Below are positions 33,906 through 42,974 of a stretch of DNA of 54,108 nt, piece by piece. The notes under the pieces are model-generated. The model did no database searches, had not been told where the DNA came from, and worked only from the letters and a program-made list of their open reading frames with translations. The stretch covers positions 1 through 54,108 of the forward strand of contig NZ_JAHZMO010000021.1 of NCBI RefSeq assembly GCF_020748185.1, in the 5' to 3' direction. A program made the position numbers and the translations under genes. The stretch's first letter is position 1; each line of letters starts with the position of its first letter. The stretch comes from Terrisporobacter petrolearius. Lineage in GTDB: Bacteria > Bacillota > Clostridia > Peptostreptococcales > Peptostreptococcaceae.

Positions 33906-35147
33906 ATGGAGAATTTAATTAACCGCTTTATAAAATATGCAAAAGTATATACAACAAGCGATGAAGACTCAACTACTACGCCGAGTACAGAAAGACAAAA
34001 AAATCTTGGTAAAATTTTAGTAGAAGATCTAAAAGAAATAGGCGTGGAAAATGCCTATATGGATGATAATGGTTATGTATATGGATTTATACCATCAAAT
34101 ACAGATAAAATGTGTAATACCATAGGGTTTATTTCTCATATGGATACTGCACCAGCAGCTTGTGGAGAAAATGTGAAACCACAAATTCATCCAAACTACA
34201 ATGGAGAAGACATTATATTAAATAAGGAAAAAAATATTGTTTTATCAATGAAAGAGTTTCCATATTTAAAAGATCAGATAGGAAAAACTTTAATTACTTC
34301 AGATGGAACTACTTTGCTTGGTGCTGACGATAAAGCAGGAATAGCAGAAATTATAGAATCAATAAAATACATAATTGACCATAAAGAAATTGAACACGGT
34401 CCAATTGCTATAGGTTTTACTCCTGATGAAGAAGTCGGTAGAGGAGCAGATTTGTTTGATGTGAAAAAATTTAATGCTCATTTTGCATATACAATAGATG
34501 GAGGTCATTTAGGTGAGCTAGAATATGAAAATTTTAATGCTGCTGGTGCCATAGTTAGTATTACAGGTAAAAGTGTACATCCTGGTTCAGCTAAGGATAT
34601 TCTAGTAAATGCAACTACTGTAGCCATGGAATTTCACTCATTGATACCTGAGGATGAAGTCCCTGAAAAAACAGATGGATATGATGGCTTTTATATGATT
34701 ACAGATTTGAAGGGTGGAATAGAAAAGGCCACATTAAAATATATAATTAGAGATTTTGATTTAGGTAATTTGCAAAGAAGAAAAGATTTATTAGAAAATA
34801 TTGGTGATAGAATTAATGAAAAATATAAAAAAGAAGTTATAAAAGTAGAAGTTAAAGATGAATATTACAATATGAAAAAAGTAATAGAGCCAGTTATGTA
34901 TGTTGTAGAGTTAGCTAAGAAATCTATGATAGGAGCAGGGATAACACCTAAAATAGTTCCTATAAGAGGAGGAACAGATGGTGCAAAATTGTCATATATG
35001 GGACTACCAACACCTAATATATTCACCGGAGGGGTAAATTTTCATGGGATTTACGAATATATCTCAGGAGAGGATATGGTAAAGGCAAAAGAAACCATAA
35101 TTAATATTATTAAAAATGATGCTATAAGTCATGAAGAGATTAAATAA
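33906..35147 (+). CDS. pepT: peptidase T (aminotripeptidase)
   Basis: This 413-aa M20B metallopeptidase removes the N-terminal residue from tripeptides in the cytoplasm. Zinc-site motifs are intact: H78 and D80 in SHMDTAP, the bridging Asp in LLGADDKAGIAEI, the general base in TPDEEVGRGAD, and the C-terminal GGVNFHGIYEY. The dimerisation domain lies between. Length is typical for the family. TAGGAGG lies 6-7 nt before the ATG. It is a single gene followed by the YitT-like gene after 70 nt. It fits an amino-acid fermenting lifestyle by finishing peptide breakdown. Confidence 0.96.
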   Translation: MENLINRFIKYAKVYTTSDEDSTTTPSTERQKNLGKILVEDLKEIGVENAYMDDNGYVYGFIPSNTDKMCNTIGFISHMDTAPAACGENVKPQIHPNYNGEDIILNKEKNIVLSMKEFPYLKDQIGKTLITSDGTTLLGADDKAGIAEIIESIKYIIDHKEIEHGPIAIGFTPDEEVGRGADLFDVKKFNAHFAYTIDGGHLGELEYENFNAAGAIVSITGKSVHPGSAKDILVNATTVAMEFHSLIPEDEVPEKTDGYDGFYMITDLKGGIEKATLKYIIRDFDLGNLQRRKDLLENIGDRINEKYKKEVIKVEVKDEYYNMKKVIEPVMYVVELAKKSMIGAGITPKIVPIRGGTDGAKLSYMGLPTPNIFTGGVNFHGIYEYISGEDMVKAKETIINIIKNDAISHEEIK

Positions 35148-35217
35148 CTTCTAAAAAATATATGTATTGGAATATAATTTACTAGATAAATAATTATATA
35201 TTAAGAGTGGTGAGTAC

Positions 35218-36090
35218 ATGCTTAAAAACAAAGAATATAATTCTTGGGTAATCACTGTTCTTTCCTATCTTTTTATTACTATAGGTATTTTGTTAGCAGC
35301 ATTAGCCTTAGAAGTATTTCTGATTCCAAATCGAATTATTGATGGTGGAATTACGGGAATCTCTATAATGCTAAGCTTCTTAACAAAAATAAAGTTAAGT
35401 ATTTTTATAGTAGTAATAAATATTCCATTCTTATTATTGGGTTTTAAACATTTAGGCAAAAATTTTCTTATTAAAGCTTCATTTGCCATGGTTTTATTTT
35501 CTTTATTGCTAGAGGCATTTAAAAATGTAGAGGTAGTCACCAATGATGTGCTACTTGCTACTGTATTTGGAGGAATTATTCTTGGAATAGGAGTAGGCTT
35601 TGTTATTAGATATGGTGCTTGCTTAGATGGAGTAGAGACAATAGCCATATTAATTAACAAAAAAACATCTTTTTCTGTGGGGCAAGTAATATTATTAATC
35701 AATTTAATGATTTATATAGTAGCGGGAATGTTATTTGGATGGGATAGAGCGCTTTATTCCATAATGACATATTTTATAACTTACAAAATAATAGATATAG
35801 TATCGGAAGGCCTGGATCAAGCAAAGGCAGCTTTGATTATTACAAATCATGGTGAGGAAATAGCTAAAAGTATATACAAAAAACTGGGAAGAACAGTAAC
35901 TTTTATTGAAGGAGAAGGCTTGATAAGTGGTAAAAAAGTAGTTCTTTATGTAGTTGTTACAAGATTAGAAGTTAGAGAACTTAAGAAAATTATAGAAGAT
36001 GATGATATATCTGCTTTTATGACTATCACCGATGTGGCAGAAATAGTAGGTCAGCATATTAAAGATAAAGAAAGTTTAACCATAGAATAA
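35218..36090 (+). CDS. YitT-family membrane protein (DUF161 + DUF2179)
   Basis: This 290-aa protein has five to six membrane helices in the first ~200 residues, with the family pattern LIPNRIIDGGITGISIML and GIGVGFVIRYGACLDGVETIAI. A C-terminal soluble DUF2179 domain follows (AKAALIITNHGEEIAKSIYKKL). The molecular function of the family is not established. GTGGTGAG precedes the ATG. It ends at a bidirectional terminator. Confidence 0.9.
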   Translation: MLKNKEYNSWVITVLSYLFITIGILLAALALEVFLIPNRIIDGGITGISIMLSFLTKIKLSIFIVVINIPFLLLGFKHLGKNFLIKASFAMVLFSLLLEAFKNVEVVTNDVLLATVFGGIILGIGVGFVIRYGACLDGVETIAILINKKTSFSVGQVILLINLMIYIVAGMLFGWDRALYSIMTYFITYKIIDIVSEGLDQAKAALIITNHGEEIAKSIYKKLGRTVTFIEGEGLISGKKVVLYVVVTRLEVRELKKIIEDDDISAFMTITDVAEIVGQHIKDKESLTIE

Positions 36091-36101
36091 CTTTAAAATA
36101 G

Positions 36102-36162
36102 AAAAGCATATAATAAGTGAATTTATTATTAACTAATAATTTACTTATTATATGCTTTTTAA
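36102..36162. terminator. bidirectional terminator between yitT-like and dtd2-like genes
   Basis: A 17-bp perfect outer stem (36102-36118 with 36143-36159, core AAAAGCATATAATAAGT) encloses a further A/T pairing, with A/T runs at both edges. Confidence 0.85.
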
Positions 36163-36166
36163 TATG

Positions 36167-37102
36167 CTACCAAATAGGTAAATCTTTTGGATTTCTTAAT
36201 TTTTTATGTTTAAAAGTAGGTACATTCAATTCTTCAGCAAGTTTTTTTATTTGATTTTTATAACCGGATTTTAAGTTATCGTGAATAACTATACCATCAA
36301 TATTGCCAACAATAGAGTTAGTACATTTTTTTAATAAATCATATTTCTCATCTTTATCGTATTCACCTTGGACTAACCATTGATTAGGAAGAACATGACC
36401 TACAGATATTTTGCAATCTTTATCTATGATTATATTGGAAAATGTATCTTCAAAGTGCATACCGCCAGTGCAAAGAAGCACTTTGACAGAACCTTCATCT
36501 GAAAACACATCTTGCAAGGAAGTAGCCAATATTTTAACCGCTAATTCGTTACTCCAACTGTCTAAGGTACTTCCTATTTCTATGTCAAATAAAGGAACTT
36601 CATATTTATCAATTAAATTAATATCTCCACCTCTTATGGTACCTGTCCAATGAGTTCCTTCAGTCATTACTTTGAAATCATCAAGATTATTTTCTACTCT
36701 ATGGTTTTCCATGGAAACTAATAAATTTCTTAAGTAAAGAGGATGAGAAGGTGCATAAATACCTCCTACTACATCACCAGTTGAATGAACTGTAAGAATT
36801 TTATCTGGAGCTTTTTCTCCACCGTGCCAGTTTACAACACCAGCAACATCATAATCTGAAAATAATTCATTTAATATAGGTATGTATTTATCGTAATCAT
36901 AACTTAGAACTTTGTCGGTTTCCACATAAGTAAATAAATTATTGTTTTCATCGATATAATTATAAATGTTTCTATTATCGAATTTTGTATGGCTTAATTT
37001 AAGAGAATAATTATTTTTTAAATAGTCAAGAACTCTTGGAGCAACTTCATCTCTTTCATAATCTGTACAGAAAAAATATACAGCTTTTTTATTATAACTC
37101 AT
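36167..37102 (-). CDS. archaeal-type D-aminoacyl-tRNA deacylase (DTD2/DtdA-like)
   Basis: This 311-aa protein matches the archaeal/plant DTD2 pattern block by block. Residues 101-109 are KILTVHSTG, 147-154 TEGTHWTG (family THHGP region), 173-178 DIEIGS, 211-222 CTGGMHFEDTFS (family GGGHYAPRF region) and 235-243 GHVLPNQWL. DTD2 hydrolyses D-amino acids from mis-charged tRNA and is unrelated to bacterial DTD1. The histidines at the key positions are kept, but flanking residues vary, so the substrate may differ. It follows the dpaL gene after 5 nt in one operon, which suggests a link to D- or diamino-amino acid handling. Confidence 0.7.
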   Translation of the reverse strand: MSYNKKAVYFFCTDYERDEVAPRVLDYLKNNYSLKLSHTKFDNRNIYNYIDENNNLFTYVETDKVLSYDYDKYIPILNELFSDYDVAGVVNWHGGEKAPDKILTVHSTGDVVGGIYAPSHPLYLRNLLVSMENHRVENNLDDFKVMTEGTHWTGTIRGGDINLIDKYEVPLFDIEIGSTLDSWSNELAVKILATSLQDVFSDEGSVKVLLCTGGMHFEDTFSNIIIDKDCKISVGHVLPNQWLVQGEYDKDEKYDLLKKCTNSIVGNIDGIVIHDNLKSGYKNQIKKLAEELNVPTFKHKKLRNPKDLPIW

Positions 37103-37107
37103 TGCAA

Positions 37108-38346
37108 TTACCTTCCTTCTACAAATAAACTTGGATTTTTACCATCGTAAATTATTTCGTCATATCCTATAGGGTCAGTATTGCCTTCCGTATTAAATAT
37201 TAAAACTACTGAATCAGAATTTAAATTCATAGCTTCTTTTATTTCTTTAAGTTCATCTTTTTCCATTAATAAAGATAATAGTCCAATACCAACTGCTCCA
37301 GATTCTCCAGAAATAATTTTTTCATCATCTTCAATAGGAGAGGCTAAAATTCTCATACCTCTAGCAGTTACATAATCAGGACAAGCAGCATAAAAAGATG
37401 CAAAATCTCTAAGAATAGGCCAAGTAGCAGTATTTGGTTCACCACAATTTAAACCTGCCATTATAGTTTGTAAATCTCCAGTAACTGCATGAGGATTTCC
37501 ATCATTAAATAGAGCAGATTTATAGATACATGCTACAGTTTTAGGTTCTACAATTGTTGTAATAGGAGGCTTATCTTTATACTTATTTGCAAAGTATCCT
37601 AAAACTCCTCCAGCCATGGACCCTACACCAGCTTGTAAAAATAGGTGCGTTGGTTTTTCAACATCATATTTTTGTAATTGATCATAAGCTTCATTTGCCA
37701 TTGTTGTATATCCTTGGGTAATAAAATTAGGAACATCTTCATATCCATCCCAAGCTGTATCTTGAACTAGGTGCCAATTATTTTCCTCAGCTAACTTAGC
37801 AGCTTTTCTTACAGCATCATCATAATTAAGATCTGTAATAGTTACTTCATAAGCGCCAACTTGGCGAATTGCATCAGCTCTAACTTCTACAGTTCCTTTT
37901 GGCATAAGAACTATAGATTTACATCCTAATTTTGATGCAGCAAATGCCACACCTTTACCGTGGTTTCCGTCAGTAGCAGTTATAAAAACCATATCTTTTA
38001 GATATTTTTTTATCTCAGGGTTTTGCAAATCTTCAAAAGTTGTTTTGTTATCATCTAGACTTAGTTTTTTACATACTATTTTAAAAATAGCATATAAGCC
38101 TCCTAAACCTTTAAAAGCATTTAAATTAAATCTATAAGATTCATCTTTAATATAAATTCCTTTAACATTTAGTTTTCTTGCCAAATTATTTAAAGATACA
38201 AGAGGTGTTGCTTCATAGTTGCTAATAGATGAGTGGAAATTTCTTACTTTGTCAGATACTTCTTCATTTAAAAATAGAGGTAAATTATGATTGTTCACAG
38301 AGGTTGAAATTACATTAATTCCTAATTGTTCTTCAAAGCTTATCAT
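37108..38346 (-). CDS. dpaL: 2,3-diaminopropionate ammonia-lyase
   Basis: This 412-aa fold-type II PLP enzyme converts D- or L-2,3-diaminopropionate to pyruvate and two ammonia. The PLP lysine is K79 in NLNAFKGLGG, and TATDGNHGKGVAFAA binds the cofactor phosphate. The C-terminal half has QAGVGSMAGGVLGYFA and SGESGAVGIGLL. Length is typical of DpaL/YgeX. The start follows GGAGG (complement at 38350-38360). The coding strand leads straight into the DTD2-like gene. In anaerobes it can feed pyruvate metabolism, and its known tolerance of the D-isomer fits the neighbour. Confidence 0.92.
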   Translation of the reverse strand: MISFEEQLGINVISTSVNNHNLPLFLNEEVSDKVRNFHSSISNYEATPLVSLNNLARKLNVKGIYIKDESYRFNLNAFKGLGGLYAIFKIVCKKLSLDDNKTTFEDLQNPEIKKYLKDMVFITATDGNHGKGVAFAASKLGCKSIVLMPKGTVEVRADAIRQVGAYEVTITDLNYDDAVRKAAKLAEENNWHLVQDTAWDGYEDVPNFITQGYTTMANEAYDQLQKYDVEKPTHLFLQAGVGSMAGGVLGYFANKYKDKPPITTIVEPKTVACIYKSALFNDGNPHAVTGDLQTIMAGLNCGEPNTATWPILRDFASFYAACPDYVTARGMRILASPIEDDEKIISGESGAVGIGLLSLLMEKDELKEIKEAMNLNSDSVVLIFNTEGNTDPIGYDEIIYDGKNPSLFVEGR

Positions 38347-38522
38347 TTTTTATATTCCTCCAAAGATATAATTTATAAAAACTAGTATAAAATAATTATA
38401 GCAAAATATATATTTATTGTTATGGATGATAAAATATTTGTAGGATTATAAGTTTATATTTCAAAATAAAGAAAAAGTATAATATAATTATTTTAATAGA
38501 AAAAATATGAGGATGTGAAAAA

Positions 38523-38741
38523 ATGCAAAATAAAAATTCTATTATGACAACCTTCTTTATAGGTACTATAGGTGGTATGCTTATATTATATGGACTAATT
38601 TTTTTAATTTATTGTTTTTCATATGAAATAAAACATAAGAAAAAATTATACAAAGAAGCAAAAATAGTAGCTGCAATAGGGATAGTAATTGGCATATTAA
38701 TGGTTAGTCTAACATTGTTATACTCTAATAATTTTATCTAA
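38523..38741 (+). CDS. small two-helix membrane protein
   Basis: This 72-aa protein has two clear hydrophobic helices (residues about 8-32 and 48-68) separated by a basic loop (YEIKHKKKLYKEAK). No family is recognised. GAGGATGTGAAAA precedes the ATG. It is 21 nt before the DMP19-like gene and probably co-transcribed with it. Confidence 0.7.
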   Translation: MQNKNSIMTTFFIGTIGGMLILYGLIFLIYCFSYEIKHKKKLYKEAKIVAAIGIVIGILMVSLTLLYSNNFI

Positions 38742-38762
38742 AATATATAAGGGGGATATATT

Positions 38763-39416
38763 ATGTCATTTATGAATAAAATACTTTTAATTTTTGTTAT
38801 TTTAGGGGCAGTTAATATAATCATACTTTTAATAATAAAGGGCAAATCAAAATCCAAAAAAATTGAAGAAAAAGAAACACGTAAAAAAGGTGACATTAGG
38901 GTATTAAGTTATGATGATGAAGATTTAATTTGCATGGTTGAAAATAATTTAGAATTAAAATATGGCTATGGATGTAATGGTTTAGAAGTATTTCAAAATA
39001 TGAAAATAACTCATAAAAATGTATATATTTTACTTTGGTTTGATACAGAAATGAAAAATGGAGGATTAGGGGAATATTTTTTTAGTATTAGTAATGTAAC
39101 TATGAGTTATTTAGAAAAAGCTTTTGAAGATGTAAAAGCTTTAGAATTATTAGAAAGTTATAAAATATTTATTAATAAAAATAATATTGAAGAAAGCATA
39201 AGTCATATAAATAAAAGAAGTGTAGAAGAATACTCACTATTTATGAGTAAATTTGACTTTTCAAAATTTAATGATTTATATGAGCAAACAGATTTAAGAT
39301 TATTAATAGCAAATTATATTAGAAATAATATAATTGATTTTTCTGATTTAAGTGAAGAAGAATTAAGAATTTTAAAAGAAATGGAAGAAGAACAAAAACT
39401 AATGGGAAATAATTAA
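38763..39416 (+). CDS. membrane-anchored DMP19/DUF4375-like protein
   Basis: This 217-aa protein has one N-terminal membrane helix (residues about 5-26), a charged linker, and a soluble alpha-helical domain. The domain motif EMKNGGLGEYFFSIS resembles the NNGGFxQYF signature of DMP19/DUF4375 proteins. DMP19-type proteins are small helical binding domains, and the cellular role here is unknown. AAGGGGGAT lies 7 nt before the ATG. The 3' end carries a glutamate-rich tail (SEEELRILKEMEEEQ). It forms a two-gene unit with the small membrane protein upstream. Confidence 0.7.
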   Translation: MSFMNKILLIFVILGAVNIIILLIIKGKSKSKKIEEKETRKKGDIRVLSYDDEDLICMVENNLELKYGYGCNGLEVFQNMKITHKNVYILLWFDTEMKNGGLGEYFFSISNVTMSYLEKAFEDVKALELLESYKIFINKNNIEESISHINKRSVEEYSLFMSKFDFSKFNDLYEQTDLRLLIANYIRNNIIDFSDLSEEELRILKEMEEEQKLMGNN

Positions 39417-39424
39417 TTACATAC

Positions 39425-39452
39425 AAATGCCACCTAATTTGGGTGGCATTTT
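39425..39452 (+). terminator. terminator after the DMP19-like gene
   Basis: AAATGCCACC (39425-39434) pairs with 39442-39451 around a 7-nt loop and ends in TTTT. It is one of the few GC-rich stems in the window. Confidence 0.85.
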
Positions 39453-39496
39453 AAGGGTATAAGGTGAATAAACGAATATACAATCAAGGAGAAGTT

Positions 39497-40858
39497 ATGA
39501 GTAAACAAATTGATTTAACTAATGGTAATATTGTTGAGAAATTGATGAAGCTATCATTACCAATAATGGGAACTGCTTTTATACAAATAGCCTACAGTCT
39601 TATAGATATGATTTGGGTTGGTAAAATAGGCAGTAAGTCTGTGGCAGCAGTTGGAACAGCTGGGTTTTATCCTTGGCTTGCCATGGCATTTATTATGATT
39701 TCAAAAGTAGGCGGAGAAATTAAGGTAGCTCAAAGTGTAGGAGAAAAAAATGAAAAAGATACTAAATATTTTATTAAATCAGCAATTGAAATTAATATGA
39801 TTTTATCTTTTTTATATAGCTTAGTTTTGATTTTATTTAAAAGTCCTCTTATTGGATTTTTTAGACTGGGAGACATGGAAGTTATTAATATGTCTGAACA
39901 ATATTTAGTTATTGTAGGACTTGGCATGATGTTTTATTTTATAAACCCTGTATTTACATCAATATTTGTAGGTTTAGGAAATAGTAAATCTCCATTTAAG
40001 ATAAATACCATAGGTTTAATAACTAATATTATTTTAGATCCAGTATTAATATTTGGCATAGGTCCATTTCCAAAAATGGGAGTAGCAGGTGCTGCCATAG
40101 CTACAATTACATCGCATATAATTGTGGCTTTATGTTTTATATATTTAATTTCTAAGGATAAAGAAGAACATTTTAAGATTAAATTATTTAGAGAAGTAGA
40201 TTTTACTTATTATAAAACTTTATTTGTGTTGGGAATACCAGTGGCACTTCAGAATGGATTATTCACTATTTTTTCCATGATAATGGGAGTTATAGTGGCA
40301 TCCTTTGGTCCAGTTGCCGTAGCAGTACAAAAAGTAGGCTCACAGATTGAATCCATATCCTGGAATAGTTGTGATGGATTTGCATCGGCCCTCTCTAGTT
40401 TTGTAGGACAAAATTATGGAGCTAAGAAAATTGATAGAATAAATAAAAGTACAAAATATGCTTTAATAGGCGTAATTATATGGGGAACTTTAACAACAGC
40501 TATATTAGTATTTTTAGGAGAATACATATTTAAAGCTTTTATAAATGAGCCAGAAGCTATTTTAAAAGGAACAGACTACTTGAAAATTCTAGGGTATTCA
40601 CAATTGTTTATGTGCTTAGAGATAACAGTTGCGGGAATTTTTAAAGGACTGGGTAGAACCTATATACCTTCCATACTAATAGCAGTGCTAACAGGATGCA
40701 GGATACCATTAGCTATTTTGTTTTGCAGACCTGATATACTTGGACTAAATGGAGTTTGGTGGAGTATTACTTTAACCAGTTTTGTAAAAGGGACTTTATT
40801 GATTAGTATTTTAGTATATCTTAGAAAAACTCATAAGTTATATATGATAAAAGAGTAG
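39497..40858 (+). CDS. MATE-family multidrug/cation exporter
   Basis: This 453-aa protein has 12 membrane helices in two MATE halves. The entry sequence is NIVEKLMKLSLPIMGTAFIQ, followed by SLIDMIWVGKIGSKSVAAVG and, in the second half, GFASALSSFVGQNYGAKK. MATE proteins expel drugs or metabolites in exchange for Na+ or H+. Start: AAGGAG lies 5 nt before ATG 39497. An upstream GTG at 39464 adds 11 residues without support. It is a single-gene unit bounded by terminators. Confidence 0.9.
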   Translation: MSKQIDLTNGNIVEKLMKLSLPIMGTAFIQIAYSLIDMIWVGKIGSKSVAAVGTAGFYPWLAMAFIMISKVGGEIKVAQSVGEKNEKDTKYFIKSAIEINMILSFLYSLVLILFKSPLIGFFRLGDMEVINMSEQYLVIVGLGMMFYFINPVFTSIFVGLGNSKSPFKINTIGLITNIILDPVLIFGIGPFPKMGVAGAAIATITSHIIVALCFIYLISKDKEEHFKIKLFREVDFTYYKTLFVLGIPVALQNGLFTIFSMIMGVIVASFGPVAVAVQKVGSQIESISWNSCDGFASALSSFVGQNYGAKKIDRINKSTKYALIGVIIWGTLTTAILVFLGEYIFKAFINEPEAILKGTDYLKILGYSQLFMCLEITVAGIFKGLGRTYIPSILIAVLTGCRIPLAILFCRPDILGLNGVWWSITLTSFVKGTLLISILVYLRKTHKLYMIKE

Positions 40859-40911
40859 TTCTATGAAGAATTAACATCATAAAAATAAAAGATGATACAA
40901 ATAATTAGTTA

Positions 40912-40961
40912 AAATCAAATTTATATTATATAGCTATATAATATAAATTTGATTTTTTTAT
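40912..40961. terminator. bidirectional terminator, near-perfect palindrome
   Basis: A perfect 44-bp palindrome (40912-40955, centre AGCT) is followed by T7. It separates the MATE gene from the convergent cyclase gene. Confidence 0.85.
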
Positions 40962-40977
40962 TGAATAGAGAACCAGT

Positions 40978-41619
40978 TTAGTCTAACATGGCAATTGCTC
41001 TTATTGGAGCACCATCAGAATTTTCAAATTTAAGTGGTAAAGCACAAAATACAAAAGTATTACTATTTATTAAGTCTAAGTTGGTTAAATTTTCAAATAT
41101 TAAAATATTATTTTTTAGTATTTTATGGTGTTTAGCTAAAATAGAAGCATCAATAGGGTCTACAGAAATTGTGTCGAAGGCAATTCCTTTTTTATTAGAA
41201 GTCATTATAAAATCAACAATCTCATCACTTATAACGGGATAATTACCTAAATATTTTTGAGTATTCCAATATTTACTCCAGTCTGTTCTAAATACAATAA
41301 ATTCACTATTATATATAGATTCTTTATTTTTTTCAATAAAATCATAAGTAATAATATCCCCTTCTCCTAAAGATGAACAATCAACAAGAGCGGCAGTACC
41401 AACAAAATTTAGAACATCAATTTTATCAAGGGAAACTCCATCTTCAAAAACATGATTAGGAGAATCCATATGAGTACCATTGTGTGAATGAATATGTATT
41501 TCAGTTTCTTTGTATCCATTCTCAGTTACAGTACTTATTATTTTGTTTTGTGGTTGTGGTCCGCCAGGGTAGACAGTCATACTATTTGCAATAGAATGAG
41601 TTAAATCAATTATTTTCAT
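40978..41619 (-). CDS. cyclase/kynurenine-formamidase-like metal hydrolase
   Basis: This 213-aa member of the cyclase family (PF04199) keeps the metal-binding motif HNGTHMDSPNH, the N-terminal DLTHSIANSMTVYPGGP and the C-terminal CALPLKFENSDGAPIRAIA. The family includes kynurenine formamidase (KynB) and isatin hydrolase, so an amide or lactam substrate is likely. It is monocistronic, with a clear AAGGAGG before the ATG. An aromatic-amide substrate would suit the aromatic metabolism elsewhere in the window, but that is speculation. Confidence 0.87.
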   Translation of the reverse strand: MKIIDLTHSIANSMTVYPGGPQPQNKIISTVTENGYKETEIHIHSHNGTHMDSPNHVFEDGVSLDKIDVLNFVGTAALVDCSSLGEGDIITYDFIEKNKESIYNSEFIVFRTDWSKYWNTQKYLGNYPVISDEIVDFIMTSNKKGIAFDTISVDPIDASILAKHHKILKNNILIFENLTNLDLINSNTFVFCALPLKFENSDGAPIRAIAMLD

Positions 41620-41732
41620 TTTTACCTCCTTAAAAATATAAAACTAATATATAAAATGTAACAATTTTAATCAATATCCTATACTATAATTATATTATAT
41701 ATGAAATTTTTATAAATGACGGGGGTGATAAT

Positions 41733-42863
41733 ATGGATTTTCAAGACGTGATTAATAAAGTAAACAATTTGAATGATTGGATAGTTAAAATTAGAAGAGA
41801 CATACATGAAACACCCGAACTTGCCATGGAGGAGTATATAACTAAAGAAAAAATAAAAAAATATTTAGATGAAATAGGAATTGAATATAAAGAGTTTGAA
41901 AGCCATAGAGGAATAATAGCTTATATAATAAAAAATCCAGCTTATAAAACTATTGCTATAAGAGCTGATATAGATGCACTACCAATAAGTGAAAAAAATA
42001 ATAAACTATATAAATCAAAACATGAGGGAATTATGCATGCCTGTGGACATGATGCTCATACTGCTATGCTTATAGGAGCTTGTAAAGTTTTATATGAAAT
42101 GAGAGAAGAGTTAGAAGTAAATGTTAAATTTTTTTTTCAAGGAGCAGAAGAACGATTTGGTGGAGCAAAATATTTAATAAATGATAGTTGTTTAGAAAAC
42201 CCTAAGGTAGATTATATGTTTGGATTACATGTGCAGGCAAATGTAGAGAGGGGATTTATTGAATGTAGGGAAGGAACTTTAAATGCTAGCTCCAGCAGTT
42301 TAAAGATAAGGATAAAAGGTAAAAGGGCTCACGGGGCATATCCTGAAAATGGAACAGATGCCTTAGTTTGTGCAGCTCAGGTTATAACATCTTTGCAAAG
42401 TATAATAAGTAGAAATATTTCTCCTTCTTCTATGGCAGTATTAACATTAGGTAAAATATCTGGAGGAGAAGCTCAAAATGTTATATGTGAAGATGTGGAA
42501 ATTAGTGGAACTATCAGAGCTTTAAACGAGAAAAGTAAAAAGTTTATAGTAGATAGAGCAAAAAACATAGTAGAAAATACAGCAAAGGCCTATGAATGCG
42601 AAGGTGATTTATATATGGAAAACCAGGGTTATCCGCCAGTTATAAATGATAAAGAATTAGTGGATATTATAAAACTTAATACAGAAATACTACTGGGAAA
42701 AGAATCATATAAGGAAAAAAGGTATCCTGTTATGGGAGCTGAAGATTTTTCCTTTTACACGGAAAATTGTAAAGGAGTATTTTTTCATTTAGGTTGTGGA
42801 AGTAAAGAAAAAAACATAAATAGTTTAATTCATACAGACACATTTGATATTGATGAGGGTTGA
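41733..42863 (+). CDS. M20-family amidohydrolase, truncated at the C-terminus by TGA
   Basis: This 376-aa enzyme of the M20D group (N-acyl-amino acid or hippurate-type amidohydrolases) has metal motifs HACGHDAHTAMLIG, GAEERFGGAKY and GLHVQANVERGF, and the C-terminal GAEDFSFYTE. GGGGGTGATAAT precedes the ATG. The frame stops at TGA (42861-42863) right after FDIDEG. The same frame then continues with LTIGSAMHVLNVLYFNK to a TAG at 42915-42917, which is exactly how intact family members end. The gene has thus lost its last 17 residues through a nonsense codon. It may still work or be an early pseudogene. Confidence 0.85.
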   Translation: MDFQDVINKVNNLNDWIVKIRRDIHETPELAMEEYITKEKIKKYLDEIGIEYKEFESHRGIIAYIIKNPAYKTIAIRADIDALPISEKNNKLYKSKHEGIMHACGHDAHTAMLIGACKVLYEMREELEVNVKFFFQGAEERFGGAKYLINDSCLENPKVDYMFGLHVQANVERGFIECREGTLNASSSSLKIRIKGKRAHGAYPENGTDALVCAAQVITSLQSIISRNISPSSMAVLTLGKISGGEAQNVICEDVEISGTIRALNEKSKKFIVDRAKNIVENTAKAYECEGDLYMENQGYPPVINDKELVDIIKLNTEILLGKESYKEKRYPVMGAEDFSFYTENCKGVFFHLGCGSKEKNINSLIHTDTFDIDEG

Positions 42864-42928
42864 TTAACTATAGGTAGCGCTATGCATGTATTAAATGTGC
42901 TTTATTTTAATAAATAGTTATAAATATA

Positions 42929-42960
42929 GCCATATTAAACTTGTTTAATATGGCATTTTA
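42929..42960. terminator. bidirectional terminator between the M20 and CotF-like genes
   Basis: A perfect 12-bp stem GCCATATTAAAC (42929-42940) pairs with 42943-42954 around a 2-nt loop, followed by ATTTTA. Confidence 0.8.
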
Positions 42961-42974
42961 ATTTCAAATAGATA

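Noticed and set aside
40912..40961. Large perfect palindrome as a replication or recombination site
   Set aside because: It lies between two converging genes with a T run at its end. Sixteen or so other terminators here have the same form, so it is a terminator.
42861..42863. TGA as a selenocysteine codon in the M20 enzyme
   Set aside because: No SECIS-like stem-loop of useful strength follows, and the site is outside the metal centre. A nonsense change is simpler.
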